Positions 1-7,722 of a stretch of 12,136 bases of DNA are shown here, in pieces (within the stretch, counting starts at the first letter, position 1; each line of letters opens with the position of its first letter). Origin of the DNA: Pinguiococcus pyrenoidosus (Eukaryota > Sar > Pinguiophyceae > Pinguiochrysidales > Pinguiochrysidaceae). Where the stretch lies: assembly GCA_019677205.1 (NCBI GenBank), contig JAAMXY010004176.1:1-12136 (forward strand), read 5' to 3'. Position numbers and translations under genes: made by a program. The notes under the pieces were generated by a model that saw only the letters and a list, made by a program, of their open reading frames with translations, was not told where the DNA came from and did no database searches.

Positions 1-296
1 CCGCGGACTTGGCGTTCTTGAAGTACACGTACAGGGGCACGCCCAGGCAGAAGAAGATGTCCCAATTGCTAAACTGCGACAGAGGCGTCACCCAGATGGT
101 GATCACCCAGGCTGAGAGGCCGCTCCAGTCAGTCTCGTCTTCGTAGGATCTCCGCGCCCAAAGCGCCACACGCACCGATGCCCCCCAGGAACAGCGCCTG
201 GAGGAACGCATACGTGTCCCACACCACGATCGACATCGCGTCGAAAAGGCGACCCAGCGCAAATAGGGCCTTTTTCCTCCAAGGAAATGCCGCCAT
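1..296 (-). CDS. Unrecognised membrane protein, 5' part only (runs off left edge)
   Basis: Two exons are visible. Exon 1 (296-176) starts at an ATG (296-294) and encodes MAAFPWRKKALFALGRLF, then a hydrophobic stretch around VVWDTYAFLQALFLGG. A 64-nt GT-AG intron (175-112) interrupts a codon after its first base, and exon 2 (111-1) continues in phase with AWVITIWVTPLSQFSNWDIF and FFCLGVPLYVYFKN. Without the intron the frame hits a stop, which supports the splice. The visible 77 residues hold a basic N-terminus and about three hydrophobic segments, so a multi-pass membrane protein is likely. I do not recognise the family. It is tandem, same strand, with the CREST-type gene to its right, about 520 nt from that gene's stop. 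Inference: a protein of an internal membrane or the plasma membrane; the function is unknown. Confidence 0.6.
112..175 (-). other. Intron, 64 nt, in the left-edge membrane protein gene
   Basis: Read on the minus strand it starts GTGCGTGT and ends GCCTCTCAG, with a branch-point-like CTGAC about 20 nt before the acceptor. It joins exon 1 (phase 1, base g) to exon 2 (cc) to give an Ala codon and restores a long hydrophobic frame. The length matches the other introns in the window. Confidence 0.6.
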
Positions 297-716
297 TTTC
301 ACCCTTTTGTGACAGACGGACCACGACGAACGGCGCCGAAGATCTTCGCGCTGATCCGGACAACTTTCGCCCGCAAAGCGAGTACCGCGCAAATGTCACT
401 GGTTTGAAAAAGCGCCCGACGCGGCGCAGCTGTGCACTTTAGGTTTGTTGAAGGTTCTGGTCTTGGGGAGGCATGGCGCACGAGCTGCGCTTGGGGCACG
501 GAGACCGCCACGGCGAAGCAGTGGCCAAGGCGGTGCCGTTCCATGAGCTTCATGCCCAGTGTGCTTCGTCTCTGAGAGCCGACGAAATGCAGCGGAGGCG
601 GCATCCGGATCTCGCTTGGGCTTCTGAAAAGGTCGTTGGCAGAGGGGGACAGGCGTGGTGAGCAAGGAGGATCGGAGCCGCCGAGAGATCTCCAGCCACC
701 GAGAGAGAAGCAGCGC
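297..716. other. Intergenic, probable promoter of the left-edge gene
   Basis: This stretch lies between the start of the left-edge gene and the 3' end of the CREST-type gene. Open frames on both strands here, including a plus-strand one at 473-661, have unremarkable composition and no recognisable domain. I see no TATA box or RNA gene. Confidence 0.4.
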
Positions 717-840
717 ATGAATGCCCGACGTCAAGTCTTCTGAATGAGATCCCAGTCAACTGGCATCAACGCCGACGACATGGATGTCCGACGTCAAGCC
801 CTCTGCATGAGATCCTAGTCAACTGGCAGGACGCCGACGA
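717..840. repeat. Tandem duplication, two copies of a ~63-bp unit
   Basis: Copy 1 is 717-779 and copy 2 is 780-840. They align almost end to end: both carry CCGACGTCAAG, then TGAGATCC, then AGTCAACTGGCA, then ACGCCGACGA, with scattered substitutions and a 2-base indel. Copy 2 covers the last codons and the TAG stop (815-817, minus strand) of the CREST-type gene. In copy 1 the corresponding triplet is TGG on the minus strand. This looks like a duplication of the gene's terminal codons plus the start of its 3' UTR. Confidence 0.85.
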
Positions 841-2160
841 GGTTTCCAACGGCGTTGAGGCCTGTTGATATGACGACGCTCCAGAACGCGACGGTGGGAG
901 GGTGCGGAAACCAGGATTCCTGGAAGCAAGAGAGAAGTCTGTCCGTTGAGAAAGGAACGGTGTGAAAGCGGCCTGGACGACTGTTCGCTTCTTACCACGC
1001 CTCCGCCGCAGTCCAACTTGGGGAAGTAGTGGGCAAAATAGTACGTGTTCAGCATGGTCACCCCGCCAGAGACAACATGCCACGTCGCATGCCAAAACTG
1101 GTACCTGGGATGCGCGATCCTCTTTACTCGGCCGCCGTCCTTCACGATCAATCCAGGCATGTCGCAGTAGTGGAGGAGGAATCCTGCCAGGGGGAGGGCT
1201 ACTCCGTTGACGTAGATATACCAGTCGTGGCCCGAGCTCCACGCCAGATACACTGCGTAGAACGTCGTCCCACCGAGCGACAGCCCGAAGATGTTGTCCG
1301 CGTTGAAGAAAAGAGTCTCCCGCGCGTAATGATACATGCCAGAGCAAGTTGCAGCGCCTAGGGAGCCACCGGCAAAGGATGAACGAACGACTCGTCCAAC
1401 GGCGGCCGCAGCGGATCAGACGCGCGTACCAAGCTGCAACGCCCCGATACTTGGCTGCCCAACCCAGAACGAGTAGACGCTCGGCACTCCAAAGCACAGC
1501 CAGCTACTCCAAACCTACGGCGGCGGAACCGAGGCTGTCAGAAAATGCCGATGACCCGCTGGTGGTAGCGCAAGCAAGCCTGCCGACAAACCTGCACGTC
1601 AGCGACCGAGCGGAAACAATCCTCATAAAGCAAGACACAGAGTCCCTGCAAGCACAAGCCGTCAGGAGCGTCGTTTCGCAAAGGATCCTAGTATGAAAAA
1701 AACAGTTGAGGGTTCGGACCTGACGCCCCGCAGCATTCGTTCGATAGCGAGAGGACCTGCCGAGGTGGGGCAGGAGAGGGAGACACACCGCACCCAGTGC
1801 GGCGATTCGAGCCGTTTGCAGCAGTTTCCCAACGAAGGCAATGACGCAGAGGCCATAGAGGCCGATGCCCATGATGAGCCCCAGAGTTAGGCCATCGGAC
1901 GCCGACGCTGACGGAGGTTTCTGCGGAATGGAGCGGATTCGGGCGCTGAAGTCAACGGAAATGGCCGAAAAGATCACGCCACCGACCAGCACGGACAACA
2001 CGTGGTCCGCAGAGGGCATCACGAACCCTCTGAGCGCTGCAGACAAGGGAGAGTGGCGCTCTTTCCGTTGGCTACGGCGCTTGGCTCCTGGACGTCGTCT
2101 CTGTCGCGCGGGAGCCTGTCTCATGACGTAGGCGATGAAAACAAGAGTTTGACACTTCAT
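815..2160 (-). CDS. Probable CREST-superfamily (TMEM8/DUF3522-like) multi-pass membrane protein
   Basis: Proposed exons on the minus strand are 2160-1757, 1687-1592, 1503-1430, 1357-996 and 919-815, giving 1041 nt and 346 residues with all phases consistent. CREST proteins (alkaline ceramidases, PAQR, Per1, SID-1, TMEM8) are seven-helix membrane proteins, thought to be metal-dependent hydrolases, with S-x3-H, D and H-x3-H motifs. Here I see SGMYH (S197, H201), NADNIFG (D212) and QFWHATWHVVSGG (H281, H285). The last resembles the TMEM8-type HSxWHVL motif. Hydrophobic segments occur around residues 50-70, 90-115, 170-200, 213-235 and 240-265, and near the C-terminus. The last three exons are well supported. 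The first two, and the start at 2160, are less certain: later in-frame ATGs exist. The spacing from D212 to H281 is short for seven helices, so an exon may be missed. No substrate can be inferred. Confidence 0.5.
920..995 (-). other. Intron, 76 nt, last intron of the CREST-type gene
   Basis: Minus-strand donor GTAAGAAGCG and acceptor TCTCTTGCTTCCAG with a good pyrimidine tract. It is phase 0. Splicing adds a 34-residue terminal exon with a clear hydrophobic helix (TVAFWSVVISTGLNAVG). Reading through the donor loses hydrophobicity. Confidence 0.7.
1358..1429 (-). other. Intron, 72 nt, in the CREST-type gene
   Basis: Minus-strand donor GTACGCGCGT, acceptor GGTGGCTCCCTAG. It removes an in-frame TGA and joins QL to GAATCSGMYH with a split Gly codon (phase 1). 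The result places the S-x3-H motif at the end of a hydrophobic segment. Confidence 0.6.
1504..1591 (-). other. Possible intron, 88 nt, in the CREST-type gene
   Basis: Donor GCAG|GTTTGTC and acceptor GGAGTAG on the minus strand. It is the choice of ends that keeps phase (2) with the flanking exons. A competing acceptor lies 11 nt upstream (GCCGTAG, ending at 1515) but does not match the phase of the upstream exon used here. Confidence 0.35.
1688..1756 (-). other. Possible intron, 69 nt, in the CREST-type gene
   Basis: Minus-strand donor GGCAG|GTCCTC. Acceptor TTTTTTTCATACTAG has the longest T run in the region and a CTCAAC branch-like site just upstream. The length is a multiple of three and the frame is open through it, so retention cannot be excluded from frame alone. 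Confidence 0.45.
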
Positions 2161-2522
2161 TCTGGTTTTTTGATGCTTTCGGAAGGTTGAAGGGTGCAGT
2201 TTCTGCCGTTGGTCTGGAAACGGTAGTTGCTGGATCGGGTGAAGTCCACAGCGTGATAGGATAGAACTTCACAAATAGTATTAATATCATTTTGGTCTAC
2301 ATATGCTAAATTTTGGTAACGTCTATTGGAAAAATAAAACGATAGCACATACCCTAAAACTGCAAAGCGTTTCACCCCAGGGGGCCGTACGAGACGTAAA
2401 CCCTATTTATCGGACGAAAGCCTCAAGCGCGTTACACAGGGTGCAGGCGTCCGTTTGCTCTCCACTCGAGCAAGATCGATCCTATCTGCGGATACAAGCG
2501 CACTCGGCGCGACCGAGGCGTT
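2161..2522. promoter_or_regulatory. Divergent promoter region with AT-rich island
   Basis: The 362 nt between the CREST-type gene (minus) and the Cdh1 gene (plus) contain an AT-rich island at about 2268-2365, including AATAGTATTAATATC and GGAAAAATAAAACG, in an otherwise GC-rich window. A TATA-like CCTATTTATCGG lies at 2402-2413, about 115 nt upstream of the proposed Cdh1 start. No coding signal is seen. The arrangement suggests a bidirectional promoter; this is inference from layout and composition. Confidence 0.45.
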
Positions 2523-4936
2523 ATGAGCGCGGATGAGGCCTCGGCCGCGCCTCCACCTCCAAGGAGAGCGCAACTTCCAGCAGCGGTGAACAGTCCGATG
2601 AAGAGTCCGTCACGCAGAGACTGCTTGAGATCGGCGTATCAGGCTCGTCTGGGCCATGGAGTGGCCTTCAGTCCACCTCGACCACCGCGACAGTTCTTCC
2701 AAACGCCAGAGAAAGGTGAAGCTCCGTTCTCTCCGGACCTCAATTCTCTTCGTGGAACACAAAAAGAAGTCGAGCGAGAATCCGCACTTTGAGCCTCCGT
2801 TGCGCAAGCAGGCGCGACTACCAACGCCACTGCAACATGCGATTCGGAAAGAGCGCAGAGAGCGAATTTGTGAAACGCAGCGCGCATGCGCAAGTTCTGC
2901 GTGTTCGTGCTGTTCGACCCGAGGGCAATCGCAAAGATCGGAGTTGCGGCGCAGACCAAAGCCGGGAATCTGCGCGTCGTTTGACTCTGGTTGGTTTGCT
3001 GAGTGCGTCTTCGAGCAAGACGAGTCGATACGTGTGGAGGGCGCGTAGACGCAAACGCTCTGTGCGTTTCTGATTCCACGTGAAAAGAAACGCGACTCTC
3101 CGCTTCGCCGCGGAGCCAACCTCCAGAACAGTTCTTGCCAATGAAACTAATTCAGTGCGATGCGCAGGTTCTCCTGAATCCAATTCGTACTGCAGTGCAC
3201 CTTCTGGTGCGAGCGATAGCCAGGAGCTGTTCAGTGATCGATTCATTCCATCACGAAAAGGTAGTTTGACGCCTTCTTCGTGCCCAGCCATGCGTTGGTT
3301 GCGCCAGACTCACCACGCTGGGCTTTGCATGCATCAGGGTCACAGTTAGAGGAAGCGTTCCACCTGCAGTCGGACTCGCCTGCCTCGCATCGGGAAGGCG
3401 AGAGTGCTGGAGACACCGGCACTGCGTCCCAGTATGCAGCGAACGATGCCGCGAAGGAGTGTCGCTCTCTTTTCAACACTCTCATTCGAAGTGAAGTTCT
3501 TGGAGAGGAATACGTGTCGTCCAACGTGCTGCAGCTGCGGCATCCCACTCCGAGTCAGTCATCCGCACCGGGCTCCGCGGCACTGACTGCGCGGGGTCTC
3601 CCGGATCAGGCGAGGCGCGCCGTGTCGGATCCGGGCGTTCTGCTCGGAGTGGACGGCTGCATCGATGCGGGCATTGCATCGCCGACCGTGCAGGCAGCAA
3701 GTCCGATGCTGCCTCCGAGGGCCAACCTGTCGCCCAATGTGCTGAGCTTCCGCTGTGAGAATCCTGTGCCGCGCTCAAGCTCGATGCCCATCTGCGTCGC
3801 GAATCCACATCCCACGCTGAGCCCCGTGTCGACTGGCTTGAGCCTTCTGGCTGCCCCCAAGCGGCAGCGGCGAAAGGTGCCGAAAGTGCCCTTCAAGGTG
3901 CTGGACGCGCCACAGTTGCAGGACGACTTTTACCTGAATCTTGTGGACTGGTCGAACGCGAACGTGCTGGCCGTCGGCCTTGGCTCCTGTGTGTATCTGT
4001 GGAGCGCGTGCACGTCGAAGGTCACGAAGCTCTGCGACGTCGGTCCGCAGGATACGGTCACGTCCGTGGCGTGGACTCAGCGGGGATCGCATCTGTCGGT
4101 TGGGACATCGATGGGCACCGTACAGATTTGGGATAGCGTCAAGTGCAGGAAGCTCCGCACGTTCACCGAGCACGAGGCACGCGTGGGCACGATGGCCTGG
4201 AATGCGCACCTGCTTGCGACCGGCTCGCGAGACAAGAAGATCTTCGTCCGAGACGTGCGGGTACGAGAGGCTGAAGTGAACTGCCTGAGCGCGCACAAGC
4301 AGGAGATATGTGGACTGAAATGGAGCTTCGACGACAACAAACTGGCGTCGGGGGGAAACGACAACAAGCTGCTGGTCTGGTCTCTTCAGAAGGGTGGCAA
4401 TAACCCGCTGCATCGATTCTCGGCGCACACGGCAGCGGTGAAGGCCATCGCATGGTCGCCTCACCAACACGGGCTTCTGGCGTCGGGAGGGGGAACCGCG
4501 GATCGCTGCATCCGGTTCTGGAACACGCTGACAGGCGCTCCGCTGAGCTGCATAGATACTGGCTCGCAGGTAAGCTTGCCAGGCAGGCACCAAGAGACTC
4601 CACGCTGAGCGTTTACGCATCCGCTTCTCTTCCCCGCTGTCGCAGGTTTGCAATCTCATGTGGAGTCGGAACTGCAACGAGATCGTCAGCACCCACGGCT
4701 ACTCGCTGAACCAAATCATCCTCTGGAAGTATCCCAGCATGACGAAAGTTGCCACTCTGACGGGCCACTCGTTCCGAGTCCTGTATCTCAGCATGTCTCC
4801 AGATGGGCAGACCATCGTGACGGGCGCAGGAGATGAGACGCTTCGATTTTGGAACGTCTTTCCCGGATCGAAGAACAAAGACGGCGCTCGGATGGGGCAG
4901 TCTTTGCTCTTCCCGGGGGGGCACGACATACGCTAG
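2523..4936 (+). CDS. CDH1: APC/C activator Cdh1 (Fizzy-related / FZR1 / CCS52 type)
   Basis: Cdh1 recruits substrates to the anaphase-promoting complex for ubiquitination from late mitosis through G1. Secure exons are: one ending at 3260 with the C-box DRFIPSR (3236-3256); 3338-4569; and 4646-4936. They carry a family-typical [20 protein letters not shown] entry, [18 protein letters not shown]40 repeats to the end including [16 protein letters not shown] and [14 protein letters not shown], and a C-terminal Ile-Arg (IR tail) that binds the APC/C. Introns 3261-3337 and 4570-4645 keep phase exactly. The text matches Cdh1 rather than Cdc20. The 5' end is uncertain. An ATG at 2523 opens a frame with S/T-P sites (S24, S28, S50, T61, S70), three of them S/T-P-x-K/R, fitting CDK control of Cdh1. 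How it joins the C-box exon, whose frame opens after a TGA at 3071, is unresolved. Identity is very sure; the start is provisional. Confidence 0.9.
3261..3337 (+). other. Intron, 77 nt, just after the C-box of Cdh1
   Basis: Donor AAAAG|GTAGTTTG and acceptor TTTGCATGCATCAG. Splicing joins RK with SQLEEAFHL through a split Gly codon (phase 1) and changes frame. An AG 8 nt further on (CACAG, ending at 3345) would not keep phase, which decides the acceptor. Confidence 0.85.
4570..4645 (+). other. Intron, 76 nt, within the WD40 domain of Cdh1
   Basis: Donor TCGCAG|GTAAGC (near-perfect consensus) and acceptor CCCCGCTGTCGCAG with a pyrimidine-rich tract. It is phase 0 between DTGSQ and VCNLMWS, a run that is continuous in the Cdh1 family. 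Confidence 0.95.
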
Positions 4937-5426
4937 AGCTTGCCGAAACAGAGCTTGTGCGATGCGCCACCTTGACTGATTTGGTAGATTGCATTCGTAG
5001 ATCGTCCTGGTTGGCACCGTTTCTGTGAATAATCGCGAGAGCTTTGTTGTTGGATGCAGCGCTTGGCCACGGGAGCAAGACTTCGCCCGTGCCAGGGCAA
5101 TCATGCGACGCGGTCCTTGCCTCTCTGCTCTGCGGTCCTTGCCTCTCTGCTCAGGAGCACCTGCCTCTCTGACCCTTCTGCATCTTGCAAACCCTCCGCA
5201 GGGTCCAAAGAGGCTTTGGCTAGAGTAATCACCGCTTTCTTCGCGAGCTTCGGGCGCCAATCCGGTTCCGGATTTTGGGCTCCACGGACCCAGGGAGTTG
5301 TCTTCCGGAGGCGAAATGTGTCGATATTCATGTAGTAATATCTCCAGCGATTCCCCACAGTCTGGCCCAAAGTATGTCTTTACATACACGGCATCGGACA
5401 GACGACACCGGAAACTTGTCGCTGAC
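4937..5426 (+). other. 3' UTR of Cdh1 and intergenic region
   Basis: It follows the Cdh1 stop. It holds the 22-bp tandem repeat at 5110-5152 and open frames on both strands without recognisable content. I see no AATAAA-type signal and no RNA gene. It probably also contains the promoter of the cyclic-nucleotide-binding protein gene. Confidence 0.4.
5110..5152. repeat. Tandem 22-bp duplication in intergenic DNA
   Basis: The unit GCGGTCCTTGCCTCTCTGCT plus two bases occurs at 5110-5131 and again at 5132-5152, identical except at its last base. A degenerate third piece, CTGCCTCTCTG, follows at 5161. Confidence 0.9.
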
Positions 5427-5570
5427 ATGTTCAGCCTCCCTCAAGGTGACGCGCAGCTTGTTGCAGCCTCTACGGACTTCGCAAGCTTCTCAACACTCTT
5501 GAGCAGTCGGCTTGCCGAAGCAGCTGCATCACTACAAGCGACCCACGCCACGACTATGCTGAGGACATGA
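5427..5570 (+). CDS. Upstream ORF (47 codons) or unspliced 5' exon of the cNBD protein
   Basis: An ATG at 5427 opens a frame reading MFSLPQGDAQLVAASTDFAS and on through an Ala/Ser-rich segment to a TGA at 5568-5570. That stop overlaps the start codon of the cyclic-nucleotide-binding protein as ATGA. The frame is already open upstream from about 5298. It matches no family that I recognise. It could be a translated uORF, a leading exon joined by an unseen intron, or chance. Confidence 0.25.
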   Translation: MFSLPQGDAQLVAASTDFASFSTLLSSRLAEAAASLQATHATTMLRT

Positions 5571-7590
5571 CCATCTGGCGAGCAAAGATGAAGCTTCCCA
5601 GACTTGGTAGCGCGGAGACCGTCGAGGACCTCTTCAAATTGTGGCGCAGCGAGTACGGCGATCGAGACTCGGCGCAGTCGCCGTTGCCGCGGTCGTGCCG
5701 AACCGAAGTCGTTGTTGAGGAGAGCGAGAGCATCGTGCCCAGCAGGTCCGATAGCGACACCGAGGACGAGCTGGACGCCGAGATCCGCAGTCGCATGGGC
5801 GACGAATCGATCTCGGCCCACACCTACGAGGTACGATCCATCCTACTGATCCGACGACTCTGCGCACCCAGTTGGTAACTCTGGGCCTGCGATAGTCGGA
5901 CTACATGCGCAGGGTTGCTAGCAGGCAGCGTGAAGAGCGTTCCGTGGTCGAAGCGGCCCGCGAGCGCTCCGGACCCAACACAACGAGGGCGACGAAGCGG
6001 CAGCGGCAGGGATACACGTACGACCGGTACCAGATCTATCCCCGGCATATTTTAGAGCGGGAGGAGTTCAAGAACATCTCGGCCCTGGTAGCCGAGATCA
6101 AGCTCCGAGAGGCTCTCGAAACGCCACCCACCCTGCGCTCCGATCGCCAGCTTGGTCGCGTCATGAGATACATGACTGGCGCGTGGGAGTTCTCCAAGAG
6201 CCTGGGCGAGGAGAAGCTTCGCTCGCTGGCGCGATGCGTCATCTTCGAGCAGCGCAAGAAGGGCGACGAGATCGTCGTCGAGGGCCAAGTCGGCTACACG
6301 TTCTACATCATCTTGAGCGGTCGATGCGAAGTGACAAGCCGGGAGCACGGGCACCTCCGATACCTCACTGAAGGGTCGAGCTTCGGCGAAGGGTCTCTTA
6401 GCCGCGACGATCCCCTGCGAAGGGCTACCGTTGCGGTGGCGTCCGCTGAGGCCGAGCTGCTGATGATCTACAAGAGCGAGTACGACACGCTCCTTAAGGA
6501 TCTGTACTTGAAAGGGAAGAGGGAGGCGTTCCAGCTGCTACGTACCATCTCTCTCTTTGCAGACCTTCCGCGGGCCAAAGTGATGCGCATCGCCGGGGCG
6601 CTCCACCGATCCAGCGTCCCCAAAGGGGAGATCCTCTTCCGCCAGCTTGATGCGCCAACAGCCGCCTACTTCGTCCTGAAGGGGCGGATCGGAATCTACA
6701 AGGACATCCTCGTCACCAGCACAAATCGCTGGCCGAAAGGTCCAGAAGCCTGGGAGGAGACGACCAGTCGCTCCTTCCGCCGGTACAAGGTTGCAGAAGT
6801 CGGCCCCAGCATGCTCTTCGGCGAAGCTGCCTTCTGGCGGCGAAGCGGTCGCAGGGCGTCGGCGATTTGCATCGAGGAGGCGATCGTGTACTCCATATCG
6901 CGAGGAGACTTCCTCGCGTACGTCGCGAAGGAGCCCGCTTTGCATGCTCTGCAGCACCGAGAAGAGACGTACATGCGGGATGAGGCGGTTCTCATCAACT
7001 TCGTCGAGGCCGAAGGTCGGCGCAGGAGGAAGGAGGCAGTCAAGAACTTCCTTCTCACGAGAGAACCATTCACTATCGCTACAAAATCGGGCATACGGCA
7101 GAACATGGTGTCAAGCCTGCCTCTCGACTATGCACAAAGCCCCGAAGACAACGAATGGCTTCTGACTCTAGACACCGGTTCGGCCTCGTCGACCAGGGAG
7201 CGGAAGGAGCGCCTCCGATCCTATCTACGCTCTCCGAAGGCGAAAGACCGACCACACTCTTCAAAATCCGCACACAAGCATCTTGCCGCTGCCACCGAGC
7301 GGCGGGGGCTCGGAAACGCGATGTCCAACGGCAATCGCGAAGAAGCCCGACGGCCGTCCTCTCAGGAGGAGAGGGCCCGCAAGTATGCGCAGGAGTACGA
7401 GTCCCTGAGGACCGACGAGCAAAAGCGCAAGGCGCTGGAAACCATGTACCAAGTTGGCCAACATCGGATTAGCAACGAGAGCGGCGACGCGGACAAGACG
7501 TCCGCCTTCATCAGCATCCGACGGCGCCAAAGCCTTCTGTCCTTGGGCGGATCCGGCAAGGAGAGCGCCGCCACGAGACCAGAAAGGTGA
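5567..7590 (+). CDS. Protein with two tandem cyclic-nucleotide-binding domains
   Basis: Exons 5567-5830 and 5896-7590 encode 652 residues. The N-terminus (1-88) is acidic with a Ser/Asp/Glu run. After a basic linker, cNBD 1 spans roughly 182-290 with phosphate-binding cassette FGEGSL...PLRRATV (E253, R263), and cNBD 2 roughly 315-440 with FGEAAFWRRSGRRASA (E398, R407). Both cassettes keep the Glu that contacts the ribose 2'-OH and the Arg that binds the cyclic phosphate, so both may bind cAMP or cGMP. The rest (about 440-652) is charged, Ser/Arg/Glu-rich and probably disordered or helical. There is no kinase, channel or membrane segment, and no PKA-type inhibitor sequence was recognised, so it is not a clear PKA regulatory subunit. 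CNBD2-like or flagellar cNMP proteins are possible relatives. The start at 5567 is the first in-frame ATG. Confidence 0.85.
5831..5895 (+). other. Intron, 65 nt, in the cNBD protein gene
   Basis: Donor TACGAG|GTACGATCC, acceptor CTGGGCCTGCGATAG. It is phase 0 and joins HTYE to SDYMRRVASRQR. Reading through it runs into a TAA, so splicing is needed to join the N-terminal exon to the cNBD exon. Confidence 0.7.
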
Positions 7591-7722
7591 CGTGGATCGC
7601 CCAGTCCTTTGCAGCTGGGTCGTAGCGCCAGGCTTTGTGTTGCCACGTTGGTCGCCCCCTGTGAGAAACCATTCTGCCATGTGAAGCTTCAGATCCGAGG
7701 TTGTTGGGCGCACTCAGAGGTG
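7591..7722. other. Convergent 3' intergenic region
   Basis: Only 132 nt separate the stop of the cNBD gene (plus) from the stop of the CM1 coiled-coil gene (minus), so their 3' UTRs must abut or overlap. No terminator or polyadenylation motif is recognisable. Confidence 0.6.

Noticed and set aside
129-175. Reading exon 1 of the left gene straight on to the stop at 129
   Set aside because: This would truncate the protein inside a membrane segment; a 64-nt intron with good signals restores a long hydrophobic frame instead.
473-661. A 62-codon ATG-initiated plus-strand frame
   Set aside because: It overlaps open minus-strand frames and has His/Arg-rich composition without a motif; not supported as a gene.
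1800-1814. A hairpin with a GATTCGA loop resembling a tRNA T-arm
   Set aside because: No acceptor stem, D-arm or anticodon arm surrounds it, and it lies in the first proposed coding exon of the CREST-type gene.
3775-4692. A 305-codon minus-strand open frame opposite Cdh1
   Set aside because: It is a shadow of the GC-rich Cdh1 coding frame, which has unambiguous WD40 content on the plus strand.
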